Positions 37,028 through 44,063 of a DNA stretch of 60,645 bases are shown in pieces (the first letter of the stretch is position 1; every line of letters starts with the position of its first letter). Origin of the DNA: Acinetobacter haemolyticus CIP 64.3 = MTCC 9819. GTDB lineage: Bacteria; Pseudomonadota; Gammaproteobacteria; Pseudomonadales; Moraxellaceae. Position numbers and translations under genes: made by a program. The notes under the pieces were generated by a model that was not told the DNA's origin, ran no database searches, and saw only the letters and a program-made list of their open reading frames with translations. The DNA lies in contig NZ_KB849812.1 of NCBI RefSeq assembly GCF_000369065.1, forward strand, positions 1 to 60,645, written 5' to 3'.

Positions 37028-38722
37028 ATGTTGGCAGATCCAAGTAAAAAATACCGCCGTATGTATCAACGTGTGGATTTACCAGACCGTCAATGGCCAA
37101 ATAATGAAATTAACCAAGCGCCAATTTGGATGAGTACCGATCTTCGTGACGGTAACCAAGCGATTTTTGAACCGATGAATATGGAACAAAAATTAAAAAT
37201 GTTCCATATGTTGGTAAAAATTGGTTTTAAACATATTGAAATTGGCTTTCCATCTGCATCCCAAATCGACTTTGACTTTGCTCGCAAATTGATCGAAGAA
37301 GATTTGATCCCAGAAGATGTCTACATTGAAGTTTTAGTGCAAGCACGTGATCATTTGATTGAACGTACATTTGAATCCTTAGTGGGCGCAAAGCGTGCAA
37401 TCGTGCATATCTATAATTCAAACTCACCAACATTCCGTCAAAAAGTCTTGAATGTCGATGTCAATGGTGCGAAACAACTTGCCATCAATGCAGCCAATAA
37501 AGTCAAAGAATATGCAGCACAATATCCTGAAACTGAATGGGTATTTCAATACAGTCCGGAATGTTTCACTGCAACAGAATTAGAAGTTGCCAAGGATGTA
37601 TGTGATGCAGTCACAGAAATTTGGGAAGCATCGCCAACCAATAAAGTGATTTTGAACTTACCTGCAACTGTCGAAGTGTCAACGCCAAATGTCTATGCCG
37701 ATCAAATCGAATGGATGCATCGCAACTTGGCGCGTCGTGATGGTGTGATCATTTCTGTTCACTGCCATAATGACCGTGGTTGTGGTATTGCAGCATCTGA
37801 ATTGGCGATTATGGCTGGTGCTGACCGCGTTGAAGGTTGTGTGTTTGGAAATGGTGAGCGTACAGGTAACGTTGACGTTGCAGCCATCGCTTTGAACATG
37901 TATACCCAAGGTGTTGCACCGAATTTAGATTTCTCGAACATCAATGAAATCATCGCTACAGTTGAAGAATGTACAGGCTTGCCTGTTCATCCTCGTCATC
38001 CATACGCAGGTGATTTAGTCTTCACAGCATTCTCTGGCTCGCACCAAGATGCAATTAAAAAAGGCTTTGAATTCCAGAAAAATGAAGAAATCTGGGATAT
38101 GCCTTACTTGCCAATCGATCCGAAAGACTTGGGTCGTGACTACGATGCGGTAATTCGTGTGAATAGCCAATCAGGTAAAGGCGGTATTGCATATTTATTA
38201 GAATCAAATTACAACGTTGCCTTACCACGTCGTGTTCAGATTGAGTTTAGTCAGATCGTTCAGCAACATACTGATGAAAATGGTACAGAAATCAGTGCGC
38301 ATGAGATTTGGACATTGTTCGAAAAGACTTATGTGGATATCAAAAACCACCATTATCAAACTAAACACTATCAGTTGTCTGATATCAATGGCACACAAAT
38401 CATTGAATTAGACATTGAAATTGAAGGTGAGATTCAACGCTTACGTGGTGAAGGTAATGGCCCAATCTCTGCAATGTTGAACGCTTTACAGTTGCCAATC
38501 GATGTTGTGAACTATGAAGAACGTAGTATTAGTTCTGGTGCAAATGCCAAAGCCCTTGCTTTAATTGAACTCCAAGTGAAAGGCACAGGCAAAAGCGCAT
38601 TTGGTGCAGGCGTACATGACAACATCGTTACGTCATCAATCGAAGCCATTATTGCATGTACCAACCGATTGATTGAACAAGGTGTGTTAACAACGGATCA
38701 AGTGGTTGCCGCTGCAGTTTAA
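37028..38722 (+). CDS. leuA: 2-isopropylmalate synthase
   Basis: This 564-residue enzyme condenses acetyl-CoA with 2-ketoisovalerate in the first committed step of leucine synthesis. The long form is of the yeast/Pseudomonas type. The catalytic TIM barrel begins with STDLRDGNQA near residue 36, and the metal site contains VHCHNDRG near 240. The C-terminal regulatory LeuA dimer domain (about residues 430-560) binds leucine for feedback inhibition. A strong AAGGAG lies 7 nt before the ATG. The upstream leader suggests a second level of control by attenuation. Confidence 0.96.
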   Translation: MLADPSKKYRRMYQRVDLPDRQWPNNEINQAPIWMSTDLRDGNQAIFEPMNMEQKLKMFHMLVKIGFKHIEIGFPSASQIDFDFARKLIEEDLIPEDVYIEVLVQARDHLIERTFESLVGAKRAIVHIYNSNSPTFRQKVLNVDVNGAKQLAINAANKVKEYAAQYPETEWVFQYSPECFTATELEVAKDVCDAVTEIWEASPTNKVILNLPATVEVSTPNVYADQIEWMHRNLARRDGVIISVHCHNDRGCGIAASELAIMAGADRVEGCVFGNGERTGNVDVAAIALNMYTQGVAPNLDFSNINEIIATVEECTGLPVHPRHPYAGDLVFTAFSGSHQDAIKKGFEFQKNEEIWDMPYLPIDPKDLGRDYDAVIRVNSQSGKGGIAYLLESNYNVALPRRVQIEFSQIVQQHTDENGTEISAHEIWTLFEKTYVDIKNHHYQTKHYQLSDINGTQIIELDIEIEGEIQRLRGEGNGPISAMLNALQLPIDVVNYEERSISSGANAKALALIELQVKGTGKSAFGAGVHDNIVTSSIEAIIACTNRLIEQGVLTTDQVVAAAV

Positions 38723-38737
38723 CAAAAACAATCGTTT

Positions 38738-38767
38738 AAAAAGGATACCAGAGTTGGTATCCTTTTT
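38738..38767 (+). terminator. Rho-independent terminator of leuA
   Basis: The perfect 13-bp stem AAAAAGGATACCA / TGGTATCCTTTTT has a GAGT loop. Confidence 0.92.
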
Positions 38768-38803
38768 ATTATTGATAAAAGATTTATAGGACGAACGATT
38801 CCA

Positions 38804-39964
38804 GTGTCTTTTCCATCGGATTCAGTGGGTTTAGTCACACCACAAAAATTTTCATTTGAAGCACCATTAGAACTTGAGTGTGGGAGGGTATTACCTCGCT
38901 TTGATTTAATGGTTGAAACCTATGGAACACTCAACGCAGATCATTCCAATGCCATCTTAATTTGTCATGCCCTATCAGGTCACCATCATGCCGCAGGTTA
39001 TCATCATGAAGATGATAAAAAAGCAGGTTGGTGGGACAGTTGTATCGGTCCTGGCAAAGCAATTGATACCAATCACTTTTTCGTAGTTGCACTGAATAAT
39101 ATCGGTGGTTGTAGTGGCTCTACGGGACCAATCTCACCCAATCCTGAAAATGAAAATCGTCCCTATGGCCCTGACTTCCCTCTCGTGACTGTACGAGACT
39201 GGGTAAAGACCCAAGCCATGCTTTCTGATCGTCTTGGTATTGATGTATGGTACGCCGTCATCGGCGGTTCATTGGGAGGCATGCAAGCTTTGCAATGGTC
39301 GTTGGATTATCCAGATCGTTTAAAGAAATGTGCGATTATTGCGAGTGCACCAAAGCTTTCTGCTCAAAATATTGCGTTCAATGAAGTCGCACGCCAATCT
39401 ATTCTGTCCGATCCAGACTTTCATCATGGACGTTATTTAGAGAATGATAGCTATCCAAAACGGGGCTTGATTTTGGCGCGAATGGTTGGTCATATCACTT
39501 ACCTATCAGAAGAAGCCATGAAACAAAAATTTGGACGAGATCTAAAATCTGGCAAGTTTATGTATGGTTTTGATGTTGAGTTCCAAGTTGAAAGCTATTT
39601 GCGTTACCAAGGTGAACAATTTAGCCGTAATTTTGATGCAAATACTTACTTGATTATGACCAAGGCTTTGGATTATTTTGACCCCTCTCGTGAGTATGAG
39701 CATTCATTGACCAAAGCAATGAGTCAACCGAAATGTCAATTTTTGGTAATTTCATTCACCACAGACTGGCGTTTTAGTCCAAGCCGTTCACAGGAATTGG
39801 TTGATGCTTTGATTGATAATCATAAACCTGTGAGTTACTTGGAAATTGATGCTGAACAGGGCCATGACTCTTTCTTGTTCCCAATTCCGCTGTATGTAAA
39901 ATCCTTACGTGCATTTTTAGGTGGAGAACAACAGTTGCAATCGACATCGCAGGAGCTGAACTAA
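38804..39964 (+). CDS. metX: Homoserine O-acetyltransferase / O-succinyltransferase, MetX type
   Basis: This 386-residue alpha/beta hydrolase-fold enzyme activates homoserine for methionine synthesis. The nucleophile is Ser156 in [11 protein letters not shown]. The conserved [12 protein letters not shown] oxyanion block is near residue 102, and the catalytic His is in [10 protein letters not shown] near 350. The start is GTG at 38804, with AGGA at a rather long distance. MetX homologues use acetyl-CoA or succinyl-CoA, and the sequence alone does not decide which. It overlaps metW by one base (TAATG), the typical metX-metW pairing of gammaproteobacteria. Confidence 0.94.
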   Translation: MSFPSDSVGLVTPQKFSFEAPLELECGRVLPRFDLMVETYGTLNADHSNAILICHALSGHHHAAGYHHEDDKKAGWWDSCIGPGKAIDTNHFFVVALNNIGGCSGSTGPISPNPENENRPYGPDFPLVTVRDWVKTQAMLSDRLGIDVWYAVIGGSLGGMQALQWSLDYPDRLKKCAIIASAPKLSAQNIAFNEVARQSILSDPDFHHGRYLENDSYPKRGLILARMVGHITYLSEEAMKQKFGRDLKSGKFMYGFDVEFQVESYLRYQGEQFSRNFDANTYLIMTKALDYFDPSREYEHSLTKAMSQPKCQFLVISFTTDWRFSPSRSQELVDALIDNHKPVSYLEIDAEQGHDSFLFPIPLYVKSLRAFLGGEQQLQSTSQELN

Positions 39965-40557
39965 TGCGTATAGATCAACGACTCGCCGAAAAATGGATTA
40001 ATCCAAATTCTAGCGTGCTAGACTTAGGTTGTGGCGATGGCGAATTATTGGCTCATATGAGCAAACAGCACAATATTCGTGCTTATGGCTTAGAAATTGA
40101 TCAAGAAAAGATTGCAATTGCCATCAGTCGGGGGTTAAATATTATCCAACAGGACTTAAACTTAGGTTTAAGCCGCTTTGCCGATCAATCTTTTGACTCT
40201 GTGGTGATGGCACAAGCTTTGCAAGCTGTAGATGCACCTGATGTATTACTTCGTGATATGGTGCGTGTTGGTAAGCAAGCAATTATTACTTTTCCAAATT
40301 TTGCATATTGGAAGACTCGTTCTTTTCTTGCATTAAAAGGGAAAATGCCTGTTTCGGAGGCTTTACCTTATATGTGGTATAACACTCCGAATATTCATTT
40401 ATGTACATTCCGTGACTTTGAAGCCTTATGTGCTGAGAATCGGATTAAAATTATTAATCGACTTGCCGTTAATGGTGACCAACAAGGTAGTTTGCTCAGT
40501 AAGCATATGCCGAACCTATTTGGTGAAGTCGCAATTTATCGAGTGAGCGCTCTATGA
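39964..40557 (+). CDS. metW: MetW, methionine biosynthesis methyltransferase-like protein
   Basis: This 197-residue protein has the MetW features: VLDLGCGDGELL (residues 19-30) as SAM motif I, VVMAQALQAVDAPD near 80-93 and the IHLCTFRDFEALC block near 135. MetW is needed with MetX for homoserine acyl transfer in several bacteria. Its start overlaps the metX stop, and its own stop overlaps the next gene (ATGA), so the three genes are translationally coupled. Confidence 0.95.
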   Translation: MRIDQRLAEKWINPNSSVLDLGCGDGELLAHMSKQHNIRAYGLEIDQEKIAIAISRGLNIIQQDLNLGLSRFADQSFDSVVMAQALQAVDAPDVLLRDMVRVGKQAIITFPNFAYWKTRSFLALKGKMPVSEALPYMWYNTPNIHLCTFRDFEALCAENRIKIINRLAVNGDQQGSLLSKHMPNLFGEVAIYRVSAL

Positions 40558-41141
40558 AAAAGACATTAATCAGCACATTTTTATTTGGTCTGATCAGCAT
40601 ACAAGCGCATGCAGACTATGTTGCTCAACCGCAATCCGTTGCTGCACAAGCAGCACGATATTCAGTGATGAGTATTGGTGAATTGCAAAACGCTGCAAAA
40701 GCAGGTCAGGCTGGGGCACAGTTTTATTTAGCAACTCGTTACCAACATGGTAAGGACGTTGCAAAAGATGAGAAACAAGCGTTTGCTTTATTTAAAGCTG
40801 CTGCTGACAAAGGTATTTCCGCTGCACAGCTCAATGTTGGTCGTATGTATGCCGATGGCATTGGCACCAAAAAAGATGAAGTATTAGCGCGCAAGTATTT
40901 TGAAAAAGCGGCAAGTAATGGTGATAACCGTGCCAGCTTTAATCTTGCTGTGATGGAAGAACAAAAGAAAAACTATATTGGCGCTTATCAATGGTATGAG
41001 CTTTCAACACGTGATGGCATGCTTGATACTAAAGTGATTAGCTTGTCAGAAGGTAAGAAAACCGCTTTGGCTGCAAACTTAACTCAAGAGCAAATCCGCA
41101 CTGCACGCGACCGTGCTGATAAATGGATTCAAGCACAATAA
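40554..41141 (+). CDS. Secreted Sel1-like repeat protein
   Basis: The 195-residue precursor has a signal peptide (residues 1-20, ending AHA) and at least three Sel1/TPR-like repeats: AGAQFYLATRYQHG, AAQLNVGRMYADG and ASFNLAVMEEQ. Such solenoids mediate protein contacts in the periplasm. The start ATG overlaps the metW stop by 4 bp. A link to methionine synthesis is therefore possible but not implied by the family. Confidence 0.85.
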   Translation: MKKTLISTFLFGLISIQAHADYVAQPQSVAAQAARYSVMSIGELQNAAKAGQAGAQFYLATRYQHGKDVAKDEKQAFALFKAAADKGISAAQLNVGRMYADGIGTKKDEVLARKYFEKAASNGDNRASFNLAVMEEQKKNYIGAYQWYELSTRDGMLDTKVISLSEGKKTALAANLTQEQIRTARDRADKWIQAQ

Positions 41142-41170
41142 AAGCCAGTCTAAAATATTTTCAATGATAT

Positions 41171-41212
41171 AAAACCGATTTAGCAGATTAAATAAAATGT
41201 TGAATCGGTTTT
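41171..41212 (+). terminator. Terminator after the metX-metW-sel1 operon
   Basis: AAAACCGATT pairs with AATCGGTTTT across a 22-nt A+T-rich loop; T-rich sequence follows. Confidence 0.65.
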
Positions 41213-41239
41213 ATAATTTATATAATCAATAGAATAGAT

Positions 41240-41581
41240 ATGAGCTTCTATACAGAACTACAAATCAGATACACTCAATTCGATGAGATTGATCTTTCAA
41301 CTCAAAAACAAAATATTTTTAAAATGCTCGCTCAGGACGCTATACATGAAGATACCTATCACGATTTAATTACAGCATTTACTGATGGCAAATCAAGTAT
41401 CAATGTTGATCCTATTTATTGTTTCCAATTAGTTGAACAGATTATTTCACTATTTCCTAATGCCAATATCGAATGCCGTGGTTTAGGTGAAGAATTTTTA
41501 TATACTTGGGTACTTTGTGTTGAAGATGGCAATATTATTTTCTCAAGTAAACCATGGGAAAGTGAAAATCCTTATCTCTAA
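41240..41581 (+). CDS. Hypothetical protein, 113 residues
   Basis: I do not recognise this gene. It encodes a soluble, acidic protein with no signal peptide or membrane segment. A helical N-terminal half is followed by an alternating hydrophobic segment, LLYTW-like (EEFLYTWVLCVEDGNIIFSSKPWE), that suggests a beta sheet. Size, acidity and position as a single gene between terminators would fit an immunity-type or small regulatory protein, but no toxin gene lies beside it. Confidence 0.65.
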   Translation: MSFYTELQIRYTQFDEIDLSTQKQNIFKMLAQDAIHEDTYHDLITAFTDGKSSINVDPIYCFQLVEQIISLFPNANIECRGLGEEFLYTWVLCVEDGNIIFSSKPWESENPYL

Positions 41582-41649
41582 ATATATCTATATCACCTCT
41601 TCGGAATCTCCCTTATAATTTGTCTATTCTTCTGTAATACAAAATTTAT

Positions 41650-42273
41650 ATGTCTACTCCTTCATGGCTAACACAAGGCAAGCTTGTACTTGCGAGCAAC
41701 AACAAAGGTAAAATCGCAGAATTTGAGCACCTATTTCAACAACTCGATCTACCTGTCGAAATCATTCCTCAAGGTAAACTGGATATTGAAGATGCCATCG
41801 AAGATGGTCTAAGTTTTGTTGAAAATGCGATTATCAAAGCGCGCCATGCATCTAAACTTTCAGGAAAACCAGCGATTGCGGATGACTCAGGTCTATGCGT
41901 CCCAATTTTAGGTGGTGCACCTGGGATCTATTCTGCACGATATGCCGGTGAACATGGCAATGATACAGCGAACAATGAAAAGCTTTTGGCTGATCTCATT
42001 CCCTTCCGCAAAAATAGCGAAAGCATAGAAGGTATGTTCGTGTGCGTACTTGCACTTGTGACACATGCAGAAGACCCTCTGCCGCAGATTTTCCAAGGCA
42101 TATGGAAAGGTGAGATTTTAGCAGCTGCGCGTGGTGAAAATGGTTTTGGTTACGATCCACTATTTTGGTTGCCAGAACTTAATCTATCCAGTGCCGAATT
42201 AAGCAAAACAGATAAAAATAAAATCAGCCATCGTGGTCAAGCGATGCAACTTTTTAAAGCAAGTCTAAGTTAA
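41650..42273 (+). CDS. rdgB: RdgB/HAM1 non-canonical purine NTP pyrophosphatase
   Basis: This 207-residue enzyme hydrolyses dITP, ITP and XTP to monophosphates and keeps deaminated purines out of nucleic acids. The family motifs are LASNNKGKIAEF (residues 13-24), the catalytic ADDSGLCV block with Asp near 77, GGAPGIYSARYAG and the C-terminal GYDPLFW and SHRGQA motifs. It has the usual length for the family. A hairpin terminator follows, before the tat promoter. Confidence 0.95.
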   Translation: MSTPSWLTQGKLVLASNNKGKIAEFEHLFQQLDLPVEIIPQGKLDIEDAIEDGLSFVENAIIKARHASKLSGKPAIADDSGLCVPILGGAPGIYSARYAGEHGNDTANNEKLLADLIPFRKNSESIEGMFVCVLALVTHAEDPLPQIFQGIWKGEILAAARGENGFGYDPLFWLPELNLSSAELSKTDKNKISHRGQAMQLFKASLS

Positions 42274-42280
42274 TATTTAT

Positions 42281-42309
42281 AGAAACCTGAATCATCTATT
42301 CAGGTTTCT
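42281..42309 (+). terminator. Hairpin terminator of rdgB
   Basis: The 10-bp stem AGAAACCTGA / TCAGGTTTCT has a 9-nt loop; the T run after it is short. Confidence 0.65.
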
Positions 42310-42341
42310 ATCCCTTTTGCAAAACCATCTACCATCCTCAT

Positions 42342-42380
42342 TGTCTTAAAATTGCAATATAAATGTCACATCTTTGTCAC
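42342..42380 (+). promoter_or_regulatory. PhoB-box-like TGTCA array upstream of tatABC
   Basis: TGTCA occurs at 42364 and 42375, exactly 11 bp apart. In the same register, TGTCT lies at 42342 and a degenerate TGCAA at 42353. The core ATGTCACATCTTTGTCAC matches the enteric Pho box at about 14 of 18 positions. It ends 44 bp before the tatA start, where an activator would replace the -35 box. PhoB control is inferred. Confidence 0.6.
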
Positions 42381-42423
42381 GCCAACCTGTTGAGATAGAG
42401 CTAAATTTTAAGAGGAAACGGTT

Positions 42424-42642
42424 ATGGCTGGTTTATCTATTTGGCACGTGCTCATTTTTGCAATCGTGGTTATTTTACTATTCGGTACATCAAAACTAAA
42501 AAATCTGGGTAAAGATGTTGGTGGTGCCGTTAAAGATTTCAAAAAGTCGATGAAAGATGAAGACGAAACCACAGCTTCTCTAAATGAACCACGTACCATC
42601 GATGCTCAAGTAAAAAATTCTGAAAGCTCAATAAAAAGCTAA
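42424..42642 (+). CDS. tatA: Twin-arginine translocase subunit TatA
   Basis: This 72-residue protein has one N-terminal membrane helix (about residues 4-21) followed by the TatA hinge [14 protein letters not shown] (20-33) and an amphipathic helix ending in a charged, disordered tail. TatA oligomers form the export pore for folded proteins. AGAGGAAACGGTT precedes the start. It is the first gene of tatABC, with tatB 12 bp after it. Confidence 0.96.
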   Translation: MAGLSIWHVLIFAIVVILLFGTSKLKNLGKDVGGAVKDFKKSMKDEDETTASLNEPRTIDAQVKNSESSIKS

Positions 42643-42654
42643 GCGAGCACCATT

Positions 42655-43104
42655 ATGCTGAATTTGGGAATGTCCGAACTCCTAGCGTTCGGCATTATCG
42701 CCTTACTTGTATTAGGGCCTGATAAGTTACCTGAAGCTGCCCGATTCGTTGGGAAATGGTACGCAAAAATTAAACGTACGGTTAGCAATGTTCAAAATGA
42801 CATAGATCGTGAATTACGTCTGTCCGAACTACGAGAGCAAATGCAGCAAGAAATGCAACGCATTGCTGAGCTTGAACAAAAAATGCAGGCGCAAATGACA
42901 GCATTTGAGCAGCAAAAGGTCTCGCTTCAAGAAGATCCTCAAAAAGCTGCTACGCAAAAATGTCAGATTCAGGTGATCTACCACTTTATTCTTCACCCAT
43001 TGCCTGTGATTTACCTTCCGAAAATTGCCCTATTGCATGCATCGGTATCAGCTTCATCATTAGAAAAAATAACTTCGGTTCCAGAATTAAAGGTAGCAGT
43101 ATGA
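42655..43104 (+). CDS. tatB: Twin-arginine translocase subunit TatB
   Basis: This 149-residue protein has the TatB N-terminus (MSELLAFGIIALLVLGPDKLPEAAR) with Glu in the helix and the GPDKLP hinge. An amphipathic helix and a Gln/Glu-rich coiled coil follow, to about residue 90. TatB binds TatC and receives signal peptides. The last roughly 50 residues are odd: they are hydrophobic and Pro-rich, unlike the usual polar tail, and the tatC frame is also open across this DNA. The stop overlaps the tatC start (ATGA). A compensated frameshift in the tail cannot be excluded. Confidence 0.9.
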   Translation: MLNLGMSELLAFGIIALLVLGPDKLPEAARFVGKWYAKIKRTVSNVQNDIDRELRLSELREQMQQEMQRIAELEQKMQAQMTAFEQQKVSLQEDPQKAATQKCQIQVIYHFILHPLPVIYLPKIALLHASVSASSLEKITSVPELKVAV

Positions 43105-43889
43105 GTTCACCCTCTAGCTCTCAACTCCCTCAGTCTTCTTTGGGTGAGCAAGAACAAGACGTTAAGCTTGAGGAAATGCCAATCACCAAGCATTTGATGA
43201 TTCTGCGACAGCATTTATTTAAAATCGTTGCTGCTATTCTATTACTTTTTTTCTGTTTATTGCCCTTTGCCAATCGTACTTATCAAATCCTGTCTGAGCC
43301 ATTACGAGCTCAGTTGCCTGTAAGTTCATCCATGATTGCAACGGATGTTACAGCAACATTTATGGCACCTTTTAAGCTAAATTTCTTCGTGGCATTAATG
43401 CTGGTTATGCCCTTTATCATTTATCAGATTTGGTCTTTCGCCAAACCTGCCCTATATGAAAAAGAGAAATCTTTAGCTCTCCCGATCTTAGTGAGTAGTA
43501 TTTGCTTGTTTTATTTGGGTATTGCATTTGCTTATTTTATTGCTTTACCTTCAATTTTACATTTTTTCATCAGTGTCTCACCCGAAACAGTGGCACCAAT
43601 GACCGATATTAATAGTTATTTGGCGTTCTGCTTAAAACTTTTCTTAGTCTTCGGTCTGACCTTTGAGATTCCAGTCGTTACCTTGTTACTGATCTTAATC
43701 GGTGTTGTCAGCACGCAAAGTTTAGTTGAAAAAAGACGATTTATTATCGTGGGATGTTTTTTCATTTCGATGTTTGTTACCCCACCTGACGCTATTTCAA
43801 TGATTATGCTCGCCGTTCCAATGTGGTTATTGTTTGAACTTGGTCTCTTATTAGGCAAAGTTCTAGAAAAATCAAAAGCAACAGCTTAG
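43101..43889 (+). CDS. tatC: Twin-arginine translocase subunit TatC
   Basis: This 262-residue polytopic protein is the signal-peptide receptor of the Tat system. It has six helices and the conserved cytoplasmic N-terminal block HLMILRQHLFK, corresponding to the HLxELRxR motif. The first periplasmic loop contains the family's Pro/Phe-rich segments (FMAPFKLNFF). The ATG at 43101 overlaps the tatB stop by 4 bp and is preferred, although the frame is open to 42960. A short strong terminator follows. Confidence 0.96.
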   Translation: MSSPSSSQLPQSSLGEQEQDVKLEEMPITKHLMILRQHLFKIVAAILLLFFCLLPFANRTYQILSEPLRAQLPVSSSMIATDVTATFMAPFKLNFFVALMLVMPFIIYQIWSFAKPALYEKEKSLALPILVSSICLFYLGIAFAYFIALPSILHFFISVSPETVAPMTDINSYLAFCLKLFLVFGLTFEIPVVTLLLILIGVVSTQSLVEKRRFIIVGCFFISMFVTPPDAISMIMLAVPMWLLFELGLLLGKVLEKSKATA

Positions 43890-43911
43890 ACTTAAATGAT
43901 CCAATTTTAGG

Positions 43912-43935
43912 ACAGGTCTAGCACCTGTTTTTTTT
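43912..43935 (+). terminator. Terminator of tatABC
   Basis: ACAGGT / ACCTGT has a 5-nt loop and is followed by eight T. Confidence 0.85.
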
Positions 43936-43972
43936 GACTAAACGTTTTATTATTTATTGATTTTTAATGTAT

Positions 43973-44001
43973 TTGTCACATAACTGTCAAGGCAGCGTCA
44001 G
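43973..44001 (+). promoter_or_regulatory. PhoB-box-like triple repeat upstream of phoX
   Basis: TGTCA at 43974 and 43985 and CGTCA at 43996 repeat every 11 bp. The core TTGTCACATAACTGTCAA matches the Pho box consensus at about 15 of 18 positions. It ends 62 bp before the phosphatase start. Induction by PhoB in low phosphate is inferred from site form and from the product. Confidence 0.75.
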
Positions 44002-44063
44002 AATTAAAAACTAAGTTAAAGGCGGGAAATTTTTTATCGCACATATAAACTTAGGATGATTCC

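Noticed and set aside
40554..41581. Toxin-immunity pair formed by the Sel1 protein and the 113-residue unknown
   Set aside because: A terminator separates them, the Sel1 gene is coupled to metW, and neither shows a toxin motif.
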